Source: Bacillota bacterium (GTDB lineage: Bacteria > Bacillota > Bacilli > Paenibacillales > NBRC-103111). Taken from it: DNA of 64,000 nt. The notes beneath the pieces are model-generated. The model was not told the DNA's origin. It made no database searches and was given only the letters and a program-made list of their open reading frames with translations. Positions 18,631 to 27,816 of this stretch are shown one piece after another. Each line of letters opens with the position of its first letter. Position 1 is the first letter of the stretch. The stretch is from assembly GCA_023393235.1 (NCBI GenBank), contig JAEWMH010000055.1, positions 12,688 to 76,687 on the forward strand. The letters are read 5' to 3'. Position numbers and translations under genes: made by a program.

Positions 18631-19500
18631 CTATTCCTTCAGGGAGCCCAGCATGGTGCCTTTGACAAAATATTTTTGCAAATACGGGTACACCAGAATA
18701 ATCGGCACTGTAGCGAACAAAATCGTAGCCGCTTTCAATGTGGTGGTGTTAAAATCGTAATCGCCTGCCAGCAGGCTGGCGGAGGCCAGCTCCTCCGGCG
18801 AGGTCAGATATGCCCGAAGCTTCATTTGCAGCGGCCATTTGTCCGGATCCCGGATAAACAGCACCGCCCGCTGGAAGGTGTTCCAGTAGCCTACTGCGTA
18901 GAACAGGCTGACGGTGGCCATGACCGGCTTGGACAGCGGCAGATAGATGCGGAACAGAATACCGGCATCGGTACAGCCGTCCATCCGTGCAGAGTCATCC
19001 AGCTCGCCGGGGATGCCCATGAAGAAGGTCCGGATGATAATCATGTTGAAGGTGCTGATCAGACCCGGCAGGATCAAGGCCCAGAGTGAATTCATCATGC
19101 CCATTTCCCGGATCACCAGGAAGAAAGGAATCATCGGCGCATTGAAAATCATGGTAACGATAATGCCGAACATGATGGGCTTACGAAGCAGAAACTCCTT
19201 GCGGGACAGCGGGTATGCCATAACCACCGAAAACAGCATACTCAGGAAGGTGCCCAGCACGGTAATATAGATGGTTACGCCAAAGGATGTCCATAATCCC
19301 ATGTTTTGAAAAATCCGCTCCCAGGAGGCGGTGGTGAATTCCACCGGAAACAGGAATACCTGCTTGGAATCAGCGGCAATGGGAGAGCTGAGGGACACAG
19401 CCAGCAGGTTCAACAGCGGGAACAGCATCGTGGCCGAGGCCAGTGCCAGAAACAGATAGTTGAACGCCTGAAAGATTTTTTCTCCACTTGTTTGCTTCAT
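18631..19500 (-). CDS. Carbohydrate ABC transporter permease (LplC/YtcP-like)
   Basis: The roughly 289-residue protein has six hydrophobic segments and the permease EAA-type loop (DSARMDGCTDAGILFRIYLP and following). It ends LQKYFVKGTMLGSLKE, a typical LplC C-terminus. ATG 19500 is favoured: AGGGG lies eight bases upstream and the start overlaps the LplB stop by one base. No ATPase gene is present; such importers usually share a genome-wide MsmX-type ATPase. Confidence 0.9.
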   Translation of the reverse strand: MKQTSGEKIFQAFNYLFLALASATMLFPLLNLLAVSLSSPIAADSKQVFLFPVEFTTASWERIFQNMGLWTSFGVTIYITVLGTFLSMLFSVVMAYPLSRKEFLLRKPIMFGIIVTMIFNAPMIPFFLVIREMGMMNSLWALILPGLISTFNMIIIRTFFMGIPGELDDSARMDGCTDAGILFRIYLPLSKPVMATVSLFYAVGYWNTFQRAVLFIRDPDKWPLQMKLRAYLTSPEELASASLLAGDYDFNTTTLKAATILFATVPIILVYPYLQKYFVKGTMLGSLKE

Positions 19501-20468
19501 CACCATAACCCCTGTTCTGTTTTTCGGGCAAGCCGGTTGAATGTCCACAAGAGGGCAAAACCGATGACCGATTGGAATAAGCCAATGGCTGTCGTCACGC
19601 TGTATTGGCCCTGCAGAACCCCTGCCCGGTACACATAGGTTTCGATGATGTCGCCTACCGAATACGTCATCGGCGTCAGCAGATTATACACTTGATCGAA
19701 GCCCAGCTCCAGGAAATTGCCGATATTCAGCAGGAACAGCGTCAGGATGGTGGGGAACATGGTAGGCAGCGTAATATGAATGGTTTGCTTCCAGCGGTTA
19801 GCGCCATCCATAACGGCCGCTTCATAAAGATTCGGATTGATTCCCGTGATTGCCGCCAGATAGATGATGGTTCCCCAGCCGACTTCCTTCCAGATCCCGG
19901 ACAGCACCACGATGGGGCGGAAGAAACGCTCCTGCTGCATGAAGAGGACCGGCTCCATTCCCATCCAGCCGCGGAATATGTTGACCACACCTTTGTTGGA
20001 CAGGAGCTCGAACACGATGCCGCCGACCACTACCCAGGACAGGAAGTGGGGCAGGTAAAACAGGCTTTGCATCACCCGTTTGGCCAGCATGTGCCGGACT
20101 TCATTGAACAGCACCGCCAAAATAATAGGAGCGGGGAAGCCGAAATCCAGCTTGTAGAAAGCGATAACGGCCGTATTTCGTAATACATTGTAAAAATCCT
20201 GATACGTGAATAGGAAGGTAAAGTTGTCGAAGCCGATCCACTTGCTTCCAATAATCCCCTTCATAATCTGATAGTCCTGGAAGGCGATCATGCTCCCCCC
20301 CAGGGGCACATATTTGAAGATGATAAAATACAGCACGCCGGGCAGCGCCATCAAATAGAGCATCCAATGCTTCCGCACATTCGTAAGATAGCGGTTTTGA
20401 CCGGATTTGGTTTTGACGGCGGCTGAGGGCGGGTTGTTCTGCTCCATTTCCGTGTAAGCTTGTGCCAC
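19500..20468 (-). CDS. Carbohydrate ABC transporter permease (LplB-like)
   Basis: The 322-residue membrane protein has the LplB opening (LYLMALPGVLYFIIFKYVPL, then GFDNFTFLF) and an EAA loop (EAAVMDGANRWKQTIHITLP). It is the first gene of the pectin-type locus. GTG 20468 is preceded by GGAGG at nine bases. It pairs with the LplC permease directly downstream and the lipoprotein at 16979-18523. Confidence 0.9.
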   Translation of the reverse strand: MAQAYTEMEQNNPPSAAVKTKSGQNRYLTNVRKHWMLYLMALPGVLYFIIFKYVPLGGSMIAFQDYQIMKGIIGSKWIGFDNFTFLFTYQDFYNVLRNTAVIAFYKLDFGFPAPIILAVLFNEVRHMLAKRVMQSLFYLPHFLSWVVVGGIVFELLSNKGVVNIFRGWMGMEPVLFMQQERFFRPIVVLSGIWKEVGWGTIIYLAAITGINPNLYEAAVMDGANRWKQTIHITLPTMFPTILTLFLLNIGNFLELGFDQVYNLLTPMTYSVGDIIETYVYRAGVLQGQYSVTTAIGLFQSVIGFALLWTFNRLARKTEQGLW

Positions 20469-20967
20469 TGCCGCGAACCTCCTTTGCTTTGTGTACCGTC
20501 ATCTTACCTGCCGCAGCAGCCGGCGGACAATAGTGCATTCCTCGGCGCAATGAGCCGATACGTGATTTCACGGATAAGGGTGGGATGAAGGGAATCGGTT
20601 AGTTGCAGCTGCAGGCGGGGCTGTTTACGGTGTAGGAGAGCAGCTAGACGGGGGGCCTGGGCAAATGGAGGATCCGTTCATAGGCTGGAGGATCGGTTGG
20701 TTCTGTGGAAAGTAAGCGCATACTTGTGATTTATGCGCATAGGCGTGCCGTGTATGTGCATTGGGGAGCGGGACGGAGACGTTCCTCCATAACTTGGAAG
20801 GGGGGAAATGCAAAAGTGCACTTCATTACTGCGAATGGCCTGTTATAACCGGCTTATCCTGCAAAAGTGCATTTCATTTCATGCTGAAGGGGGCAATTAG
20901 GGGTCCGGCAACGGAAATAGCTGCACTTTTGCATTTTGGACTGTCTTATCCAATGCCCCGCGGCAGC
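20469..20967. other. Gene-free interval with partial repeat element
   Basis: Between the LplB gene and the rodA terminator no coding frame is convincing. A partial three-box repeat occupies about 20803-20935. The promoter of the transport operon should lie near 20500-20600 on the minus strand, but no clear consensus was found. Confidence 0.6.
20803..20935. repeat. Partial inverted element, possible third subfamily (TGCAAAAGTGCA boxes)
   Basis: GCAAAAGTGCAYTTCATT occurs twice in direct orientation (20810 and 20861, 51 bp apart) and its inverse TGCACTTTTGCAT once at 20922. The spacing resembles boxes 1 to 3 of the 183-bp elements. A fourth box is absent where the rodA terminator lies. Confidence 0.6.
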
Positions 20968-21004
20968 AAAAAGAAGCTGTACGGCATTATACCGCACAGC
21001 TTCT
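20968..21004 (-). terminator. Rho-independent terminator of the mre-min-rodA cluster
   Basis: On the minus strand the stem AGAAGCTGT/ACAGCTTCT with an inner CGG/CCG pairing is followed by TTTTT, 14 bp after the rodA stop. Confidence 0.8.
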
Positions 21005-21017
21005 CTATTCACGCGGA

Positions 21018-22178
21018 CTATTCCTCTGGGCTGAACATGGATTCCTTCTCCTGGTGAAGCTTGACACTCATAACCAGGCCCAAGGATAACATGTTGATCA
21101 AGAGAGACGTTCCCCCATAGCTGATGAAGGGCAGCGTAATCCCTGTCAGCGGCATCAGCCCCAGGAACATCCCGATGTTCTGGAAGATCTGAAACACATA
21201 CATGGACACAATGCCCACAATCATATACGAACCCGCCAGATTGGTGGACTGAATGGAGATTAGAATCATCCTGTATATCAGGATAAAATACAACAGCAGG
21301 AGCGCCGAGGACCCAATAAATCCGAATTCCTCGGCCACCACCACGAAGATGCCGTCCGTATACGCCACCGGCACAAAGTTGTTGTGCACTGAATTGCCTT
21401 GCAGATAACCGTCACCCCGCAGGCCGCCGGAGCCGATGGCAATCTTCGAGCGCAAATACTGGTAGCCGCTTACGGCCGGGTCCACGTTGTCGGGATCAAT
21501 AAAAGTATCGATCCGGTCCACCCAATGGTCGTATTTGGTGCCTGCTAATTTGACAATATCCTCATGATAGGTCTTGAAGGTATAAACAAATCCGCCCACC
21601 AACATCACCACCAAAGCGGTGCCGATGAGCACATGGGTATACTTGACATTGCTGATCCAATACATGCCCAGAAGAATAACCAGGAAGATCATGGCATTGC
21701 CCAAATCGGGCTGGACCAGCACCAGCATAAACGGCACAAATGCAATAAGCCCGATGGGAAGCACATCCCGCATGAACTCCAGGCGCTCCCCCTTCTTGCG
21801 GGCGGCATAGGCGGCGATGGCGATAATCAGGAGCACCTTCATCAGCTCCGCAGGCTGGAAGTCACCGATGACCGGAAGGCTGAACCAGCCTACCGCCCCT
21901 TCCCGTTCGGTCCCCCATACAAAAAGGGCAGCCAAAAGCAGAACCCCTGTTATATATCCGTAAGGCGCCGCTTTGATCAGAAGCCGGAAATCCACCAGCG
22001 ATACGGTGAAAAACACCGCAAAGCCGATAGCCGCATTCACCGGTATCTTCTTCCAAAAATTCGGGCCGTATTTGACAATATCCACAGTGGCGCTGTAAAC
22101 AAGAAAGCAGCTGATTACCACAAACAAAATCAACAGAAATACAATAAACCAGTCATAACGCTTCAGTTTGGCCAGCAT
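21018..22178 (-). CDS. rodA: RodA-type peptidoglycan glycosyltransferase (SEDS family)
   Basis: The 386-residue protein has about ten membrane segments and SEDS signatures: QPAELMKVLLIIAIAAY, VQPDLGNAMIF, a long extracellular loop with GSGGLRGDGYLQGN, FVVVAEEFGFIG, and LPLTGITLPFISYGGTSLL. SEDS proteins polymerise lipid II with class B PBPs; RodA does so in the elongasome. Its place at the end of the mreBCD-minCD run favours RodA over FtsW or SpoVE. It starts 6 bp after the minD stop. Confidence 0.92.
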   Translation of the reverse strand: MLAKLKRYDWFIVFLLILFVVISCFLVYSATVDIVKYGPNFWKKIPVNAAIGFAVFFTVSLVDFRLLIKAAPYGYITGVLLLAALFVWGTEREGAVGWFSLPVIGDFQPAELMKVLLIIAIAAYAARKKGERLEFMRDVLPIGLIAFVPFMLVLVQPDLGNAMIFLVILLGMYWISNVKYTHVLIGTALVVMLVGGFVYTFKTYHEDIVKLAGTKYDHWVDRIDTFIDPDNVDPAVSGYQYLRSKIAIGSGGLRGDGYLQGNSVHNNFVPVAYTDGIFVVVAEEFGFIGSSALLLLYFILIYRMILISIQSTNLAGSYMIVGIVSMYVFQIFQNIGMFLGLMPLTGITLPFISYGGTSLLINMLSLGLVMSVKLHQEKESMFSPEE

Positions 22179-22184
22179 GCTTGA

Positions 22185-22979
22185 TCAACCTGCTCCGAAG
22201 AATTTCTTCATTTTGCCGAAAAGGCTCACTTTATCATCCAGCTGCAGAAGCGGAACGGTATCGCCCAGGATACGCCGGGCAATATTGCGGTAGGCAATCG
22301 CCGCTTTGGAGGCGGGATTCATGACCGTAGGTTCGCCGATATTGGCGGCTTTAATCACATGCTCGTCGTCCGGAACAATTCCCAAGAGATCAATGGCCAG
22401 CACCTGGCACACCTCATCAATATCCAGCATGTCGCCCTTCTTCATCATGTTGGGCCGGATCCGGTTGATGACCAGTTTGGGCGAACGGATGCCATCATGC
22501 TCCAAAAGCCCGATAATCCGGTCCGCATCCCGTACCGCCGCATTTTCGGGAGTGGTGACGACAATAGCCTTGTCCGCTCCGGCTACGGCATTTTTGTATC
22601 CTTGCTCGATGCCCGCAGGGCAATCGATAATCACATATTCGAATTCCTGCTTCAGCTCCAGAACAATCTTGCGGACAGCGTCAGGCGTCACGGCATTCTT
22701 GTCCTTGGTTTGGGCAGCGGGAAGCAGATACAGCTCAGCGAACCGCTTGTCCTTGATCAGCGCCTGGTTCAGCCTGCAGCGGCCGTCGGCCACATCCACC
22801 AGGTCATAGATGATGCGGTTTTCCAAGCCCATTACCACGTCCAGATTGCGAAGTCCGATATCCGTATCCACCATGCAGACTTTTTTGCCCTGCAGAGCAA
22901 GCGCGGTGCCGATGTTGGCGGAGGTGGTGGTCTTACCGACGCCTCCCTTACCGGACGTAATCACAATTGCGTCCCCCAT
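22185..22979 (-). CDS. minD: Septum site-determining ATPase MinD
   Basis: The 264-residue protein begins GDAIVITSGKGGVGKTT, the deviant Walker A motif, and has DTDIGLRNLDVVMGLENR and IDCPAGIEQGYKNA. It ends in a short amphipathic tail (VSLFGKMKKFFGAG) that would bind the membrane. MinD recruits MinC to block division away from mid-cell. It directly follows minC. Confidence 0.96.
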   Translation of the reverse strand: MGDAIVITSGKGGVGKTTTSANIGTALALQGKKVCMVDTDIGLRNLDVVMGLENRIIYDLVDVADGRCRLNQALIKDKRFAELYLLPAAQTKDKNAVTPDAVRKIVLELKQEFEYVIIDCPAGIEQGYKNAVAGADKAIVVTTPENAAVRDADRIIGLLEHDGIRSPKLVINRIRPNMMKKGDMLDIDEVCQVLAIDLLGIVPDDEHVIKAANIGEPTVMNPASKAAIAYRNIARRILGDTVPLLQLDDKVSLFGKMKKFFGAG

Positions 22980-23016
22980 GTGAACACGCTCCTTTGGTCA
23001 CATACCCCCTTAGCCT

Positions 23017-23655
23017 TTATGGGCGGATCCGGGACATATGCTGTACTTTATCGATTTCCATAACGCCGTTATTGATATAAGCAAACTCCATATACGTATC
23101 GCCGATGGCCCACTCGTCCGGCGGGCGGCTAATGATCTGCGCAATGCGCAGCTGTGTCGGCTTCATATGGGAAGCGGTAATAATTGCCTTCTCGTTACCT
23201 TCCATTCCTGCATGGGCCATTCCCCGAAGGGAACCCATGACATAAATATCCCCTGTGGCGCTTACCGTTCCGCCGGGGTTCACATCACCGATTAAGAGCA
23301 GGTTGCCTTCCATATGCAGCACCTGTCCGGAACGGACGATGCTTTTGACCAGATGAATGGGCTCTTCCGCCTTCTCCTGGGGTTGATCGTTCTCCGACTC
23401 AATGGACTGGATCAAGAGATTGCCCCGGGTGCCGATTATCTCCCGGATCTGCTCCTTCTCCTCATCGGTAACGGTTCGTTTGCCCAGCTTGACAAAAACG
23501 TGAATGAGCGGGCCGGTAAGGATGTTCTGATGTGTTTTCTCCAGCTTTGTAGTCAAATCCCCGATTACCGATTCAAACGGACAACTGTCATCGAGGAGAA
23601 ACAGCAAGCCGTCCTTGACGCCTTTAATCCTGACCGGATGTTTGACTGCCGCCAT
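23017..23655 (-). CDS. minC: Septum site-determining protein MinC
   Basis: The 212-residue protein has the N-terminal FtsZ-antagonising domain (VRIKGVKDGLLFLLDD) and the C-terminal beta-helix (VRSGQVLHMEGNLLLIGDVN, then GGTVSATGDIYVMGSLRGMAHAG), which dimerises and binds MinD. ATG 23655 follows AGGAGGG closely; the longer frame to 23793 overlaps mreD and has no family similarity. Confidence 0.94.
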   Translation of the reverse strand: MAAVKHPVRIKGVKDGLLFLLDDSCPFESVIGDLTTKLEKTHQNILTGPLIHVFVKLGKRTVTDEEKEQIREIIGTRGNLLIQSIESENDQPQEKAEEPIHLVKSIVRSGQVLHMEGNLLLIGDVNPGGTVSATGDIYVMGSLRGMAHAGMEGNEKAIITASHMKPTQLRIAQIISRPPDEWAIGDTYMEFAYINNGVMEIDKVQHMSRIRP

Positions 23656-23719
23656 GCTTTTCCCTCCTGAACATACTCTTTCTGTCCGAGCGCCCCGATT
23701 TCCTGCCGCGGGATGAAAA

Positions 23720-24253
23720 TTAATCCTCCTTGGGCTTCTGGGAAACCATATCCTCCAGCCATTTGCGCAGGGGAACATAAATGAGCAGCGCAAACAAGAG
23801 ATTAATCAGGACGCTGGGCAGCATGATGTGGAAGAACATCCACTGCGGCGTATCCTTCGTCACTTGGAACAACCGGTACAGACTGTAGAGAATGCCTTCA
23901 AATAAAAAGTTACCCATGGTGATGATGAACATGCTGAACAGAATATTGGGCCGTGACCGGGAGGAGGCCATGCCGCACACATAACCGATCACACCCATAG
24001 AAAAGGAATAGGCGCCGATCATCGTCGGGCCGTAATAGACAATATCATGGAGAAGGCCGAAGCCAAGCCCGTAAAACAGGGAAAGATGCCGGCTATAATA
24101 TAATCCGATAAACATAATGACGACCAGCGTAAAATGGGTGGACACGGCCACATTCCCCTGCCACACGGAAGGGATAATCCATTTAAGCACGGTCCCCTCC
24201 AATAAAAACAAACCCGTCACCAGCGCAAACAAGAGTCCCCGGTTCATCGCCAT
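23720..24253 (-). CDS. mreD: Rod shape-determining protein MreD
   Basis: The roughly 177-residue protein is hydrophobic, with about five or six membrane segments, and matches MreD in size and position. Its ATG at 24253 overlaps the mreC stop (TGATG), with GAGG seven bases upstream; a GTG one codon earlier is possible. MreD belongs to the elongasome. Identification rests mainly on gene order. Confidence 0.88.
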   Translation of the reverse strand: MAMNRGLLFALVTGLFLLEGTVLKWIIPSVWQGNVAVSTHFTLVVIMFIGLYYSRHLSLFYGLGFGLLHDIVYYGPTMIGAYSFSMGVIGYVCGMASSRSRPNILFSMFIITMGNFLFEGILYSLYRLFQVTKDTPQWMFFHIMLPSVLINLLFALLIYVPLRKWLEDMVSQKPKED

Positions 24254-25143
24254 CACTCTACCTCAGGCACTTTCACAACCAGAACCTCGCGCAAATGGCG
24301 GAAGTCCGTCGCCTTGGGCTTGACGGTGGCCAGATAGTTAATGCCGAAATCACCGACACGCTTTTCGGAGACAACCCCGATTACCAGTCCCTTGGGAAAA
24401 ATCTGGCCCAGCCCCGAGGTGACCACAACATCACCGGGCTCCAGTTTCATCTCGCTCCTCTGGTCGATCCGGGTCATGACCAAACCCTGCTCCTCATTGC
24501 TGTAATAGTCAATGGTGCCGAACACCAGGTCTTCCTTCCCGAGCACGGTTGCGGAAATCCCCTTCTCCAGTTGGCGCTCCGCCGAACCGCCGGATTCCGC
24601 ATTCATATCCACCAACAGCTGGACGCTGGAGGTAAAGTTGGAGACACGGGATACCCGGCCGATCAACCCCTCCACGGACATAACCGCCATATTCTCCTTA
24701 ATGCCGTCCAATGAACCCAAGTTGATATTCACCGTATTGCTGTACGGATCGGGGCTGACGGAAACCACTTCCGCCACCATGTATTGGTAGTTATCGGCAT
24801 TCTTCTGGCGTTCGGTAAATCCGAGAATCTCCTGGAGATGCTTGTTCTGCGCCTCCAGCATATTCAGCCGCATTGTATCCTGGGCATAGTGGGTCAAGGT
24901 TTTTTTGAGCTGCTTGTTTTCCTTGTAGGTGTTCTTCAGGTCCTCCACATCCCGAAAGAAACCCGCTGCATACCGAGCGGGCTTGTAGAGCCAACCTTGT
25001 GTCCATGCTACCGTATCCTTAATCACCCGTTCCGGCCAGGTCATTTCCGAGCGTCTGCTCAAGGTGAGCCCCATCAGCGCGATAAAGACCATCAAAGCCA
25101 GGAGCAGCGTGAGCAGCTTTTTATTCCCCAGCAATCGAAACAC
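24253..25143 (-). CDS. mreC: Rod shape-determining protein MreC
   Basis: The 296-residue protein has an N-terminal membrane segment at about 8-26, a coiled coil at about 65-110 and the MreC beta domain (VAEVVSVSPDPYSNTVNINLGSLDGI, GLIGRVSRV, and LEPGDVVVTSGLGQIFPKGLVIG). It links cytoplasmic MreB to the wall-synthesis enzymes outside. GTG 25143 is preceded by GAGGG at eight bases. Confidence 0.94.
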   Translation of the reverse strand: MFRLLGNKKLLTLLLALMVFIALMGLTLSRRSEMTWPERVIKDTVAWTQGWLYKPARYAAGFFRDVEDLKNTYKENKQLKKTLTHYAQDTMRLNMLEAQNKHLQEILGFTERQKNADNYQYMVAEVVSVSPDPYSNTVNINLGSLDGIKENMAVMSVEGLIGRVSRVSNFTSSVQLLVDMNAESGGSAERQLEKGISATVLGKEDLVFGTIDYYSNEEQGLVMTRIDQRSEMKLEPGDVVVTSGLGQIFPKGLVIGVVSEKRVGDFGINYLATVKPKATDFRHLREVLVVKVPEVE

Positions 25144-25168
25144 TTGTTACACCCTCATTCTGAAAATT

Positions 25169-25220
25169 CCCCGCAAAGTGAAGCTTGGGCTATGAAGCTG
25201 ATACGGATTACTTTGCGGGG
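25169..25220 (-). terminator. mreB-mreC intercistronic hairpin
   Basis: CCCCGCAAAGT and ACTTTGCGGGG form an 11-bp perfect stem across a 30-base loop, followed on the minus strand by AATTTTC. It probably attenuates read-through from mreB into mreCD or protects the mreB mRNA end. Confidence 0.6.
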
Positions 25221-25259
25221 GCCCCGTAAGATCAAATTCCCGATTTTCCTATCTGCAAA

Positions 25260-26300
25260 TTAGCGTCTTCCCCGGTAAGCCGGACCCGATCTGGACTTGA
25301 ACAGATGAATGTTCTCCAATGCCCGTCCGGTTCCGATGGCTACACAATCCAGCGGATTCTCCGCCACCAGCACCGGCATGCCGGTTTCCCGGGCCAGAAG
25401 CTTATCCAGGTTGCGCAGCAGCCCGCCGCCGCCGGTGAGCACAATCCCCCGGTCCATAATATCCGCAGCCAGCTCGGGCGGACATTTCTCCAGGGTCACC
25501 TTCACGGCTTCCACGATGCTGTTCACCGTATCTGCCAGGGCGTCGGCTACCTCCAGGGAGGTGACCGCAATGGTCTTCGGCAGGCCGCTGACCAGATCCC
25601 GGCCGCGGATTTCCATAGACTCGGCATGATCCCCCGTCAGGGCCGAACCGATCTCCAGCTTCATCTGCTCAGCGGTACGTTCACCGATGGCCAGATTATA
25701 GGTCCGTTTGATGTACTGGATGATGGCGTCATCCATTTCGTCCCCGGCAATCCGGATGGACCGGGAGGTGACGATGCCGCCCAGCGAAATAACGGCTACC
25801 TCCGTGGTGCCGCCGCCAATGTCCACGACCATGCTGCCGGTGGGCTCCCATACGGGAAGATCTGCTCCGATGGCCGCTGCGAAGGGCTCCTCAATGGTAT
25901 ACGCTTCGCGGGCTCCGGCCTGCTTAGTTGCATCCTCTACGGCGCGCTTCTCCACGGCGGTAATGCCGGAGGGCACGCACACCATCACGTTGGGGTGGCG
26001 CTGGAACAGAACCCGCTGCTTCTGGGCCTGACGGATAAAATACTTGATCATCGTAGCCGTTGTTTCAAAATCAGCAATGACCCCGTCCTTCATGGGGCGC
26101 ACCGCCCGGATATTGCCGGGGGTACGGCCGATCATCATCTTGGCGGAGTTGCCTACCGCCACAATCGCTTTATTGGAGGTATCGGTGCGCTGGGCTACCA
26201 CGGAGGGCTCCCGGACGACAATTCCTTTTCCTTTTACATACACGAGGGTGTTTGCTGTCCCCAAATCAATTCCTAAATCCTTCGTAAAGCCGCCAAACAT
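25260..26300 (-). CDS. mreB: Actin-like cell-shape protein MreB
   Basis: The 346-residue protein starts MFGGFTKDLGIDLGTANTLVY and carries the actin-fold nucleotide motifs (VDIGGGTTEVAVISLGG, IVLTGGGGLLRNLDKLL) and VAQRTDTSNKAIVAVGNSAK. MreB filaments steer lateral wall synthesis. ATG 26300 follows GGGAGAGC; the frame extends to 26342 without homology. It leads the mreBCD-minCD-rodA series. Confidence 0.96.
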   Translation of the reverse strand: MFGGFTKDLGIDLGTANTLVYVKGKGIVVREPSVVAQRTDTSNKAIVAVGNSAKMMIGRTPGNIRAVRPMKDGVIADFETTATMIKYFIRQAQKQRVLFQRHPNVMVCVPSGITAVEKRAVEDATKQAGAREAYTIEEPFAAAIGADLPVWEPTGSMVVDIGGGTTEVAVISLGGIVTSRSIRIAGDEMDDAIIQYIKRTYNLAIGERTAEQMKLEIGSALTGDHAESMEIRGRDLVSGLPKTIAVTSLEVADALADTVNSIVEAVKVTLEKCPPELAADIMDRGIVLTGGGGLLRNLDKLLARETGMPVLVAENPLDCVAIGTGRALENIHLFKSRSGPAYRGRR

Positions 26301-26756
26301 GGCACGCTCTCCCTTCACTGGCCAATTATCGGTTTCATCCAAGCCTTTTTTTGCAGATCAAGCTTCTGCGTTCCCGAGACGGGCTGCGCTTACCCCTGCC
26401 CCTCCAGGGTGATTCCTTTTAGACGGGCAACATGCTGCTTTGGTTTAAGCGGTCCGGTCTCTTCATGAAACCTTTCGTATCCGCCGGTCCGTTAGGGTCC
26501 GTGCGGAGGTGAAAAAACTTCAACCGCCCAACGCCGGCGGCTTCTATATCTGCTCCCCGGAGCGCAGGCTTCCACACTTCCAGCCGCCACCGGTTCAGGA
26601 AAATTTGATATTCAAATTTTATTATATAAAAAAGTCAACGACCGATGCAATTCAGCGATGAACGTTCCTCTTTTAAGCGATGAGGGTACGTCCTTAGAGG
26701 TAGACTTTTATGCCGAATCAGGCTGGTTTGTTACCTTTGCGCCCCGGTCGCCCCTG
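26301..26756. other. mreB upstream region, no gene
   Basis: No coding frame is convincing. The AT-rich island at 26600-26640 holds a perfect palindrome and a promoter-like -35; the rest is GC-rich non-coding sequence up to the four-box element. Confidence 0.6.
26600..26638 (-). promoter_or_regulatory. Possible mreB promoter with palindromic operator
   Basis: On the minus strand TTGACT (26638-26633) is followed after 17 bases by TTGAAT (26615-26610). A perfect inverted repeat, AAAATTTGA-TAT-TCAAATTTT, covers 26600-26620 and overlaps the putative -10. The -10 match is only moderate. Confidence 0.35.
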
Positions 26757-26939
26757 TAACGGAACTCAGCGACTCTTACAGGCTTAAAACTGGCTGTTTC
26801 CCCCGCTAACGGAACTCAGGAGCTCTTACAGGGCTTTTGGCCACCTTTGCACACGTAAATCCGGCGCTAACGGTCGCTCAGTTCCGTTAAAACTTCAAAC
26901 CATCCAAATTCAGCGTCTAAGCGTCATTTAGTTCCGTTA
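26757..26939. repeat. 183-bp four-box inverted element, subfamily 1, copy A
   Basis: Direct boxes start at 26757 and 26807 (TAACGGAACT ... CTCTTA) and inverted boxes at 26868 and 26918 (ending AGTTCCGTTA). Starts are 50, 61 and 50 bp apart. The element lies between mreB and radC, 52 bp past the radC stop. Confidence 0.9.
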
Positions 26940-26991
26940 CGCCCCACCGCGGCTTTAACCGCCGAGCAACCATCATACGGCTAAGGTGCGC

Positions 26992-27681
26992 TCACATCAA
27001 ACCCCGTTCCTTCATACTCAGAAAGGTGCCGTCGCCGATCACCAAATGATCCAGCACATCGATGCCTATGATCTCCCCGGCCTCCATCAGCCGCTGAGTC
27101 AGCTCAATGTCCTCATGGCTGGGTGTAGGATCGCCGCTGGGATGATTATGCGCACATAGAATAGAAGCGCTGCTCCGCTGGATGGCCGACCGGAATACCT
27201 CCCGGGGATGCACCACCGTCGCATTGAGGCTGCCCATTGAAATGGTCTCGCGCCCGATCACATGATTCTTCGTATTCAGAAACAGGCACACAAAATGCTC
27301 CTTGTCCAAATACCGCAAATCCTCCATCAGAAGCTCCGCGGCATCACCCGGGTTGCGGATGGTATACCGTTCCTCCGGCGCCGAGCGGGACAATCTTCTG
27401 CCCAGCTCTACTCCCGCCTGAATCTGCATGGCTTTGGCGGGACCAACACCCTTAATGGCCGTCAGTTGTTCGATGCGCATTTCATTCAAGCCTTTCAAGC
27501 TTCCCGCCTCCCGGAGCACCCGTTCAGCCAGCCGGACCACCGACTCCGCCACCGTACCTGTACGCAGCAGAATTGCCAGAAGCTCCGCATTGCTTAATGC
27601 CTGCACCCCATAATGGAGCATCCGCTCCCGGGGCCGTTCCCCTGCAGGCGTATCCCGCAGAATCATATCTAAAGAACCCAT
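26992..27681 (-). CDS. radC: RadC-family JAB-domain protein
   Basis: The 229-residue protein has an N-terminal helix-hairpin-helix-like region (LTAIKGVGPAKAMQIQAGVELGRR, given here in parts: LTAIKGVGPAKA) and the C-terminal JAMM motif HNHPSGDPTPSHED. The family was linked to DNA repair but its true function is unsettled. AGGAG precedes ATG 27681. It is next to mreB, its usual neighbour in Bacillota. Confidence 0.93.
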   Translation of the reverse strand: MGSLDMILRDTPAGERPRERMLHYGVQALSNAELLAILLRTGTVAESVVRLAERVLREAGSLKGLNEMRIEQLTAIKGVGPAKAMQIQAGVELGRRLSRSAPEERYTIRNPGDAAELLMEDLRYLDKEHFVCLFLNTKNHVIGRETISMGSLNATVVHPREVFRSAIQRSSASILCAHNHPSGDPTPSHEDIELTQRLMEAGEIIGIDVLDHLVIGDGTFLSMKERGLM

Positions 27682-27816
27682 TGTCCCACTCCTCTAATGA
27701 TAATAGGGACACGGGTTCTTCCCGATGCCGCATGACAAGCACATGCAGAATTCATTATAGCACGTTTTGGCAGCAAAAACCGCGTCTTCCAAAAAAGAAG
27801 GGAGCCCTTTCCATCC

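Noticed and set aside
20700..20760. GCGCATA words repeated near 20716 as a regulatory site
   Set aside because: The words are short, irregularly placed and not linked to a promoter-like sequence.
27789..27811. Terminator after the Cys-rich small gene
   Set aside because: A T-run exists on the minus strand, but the stem is only four to five base pairs.
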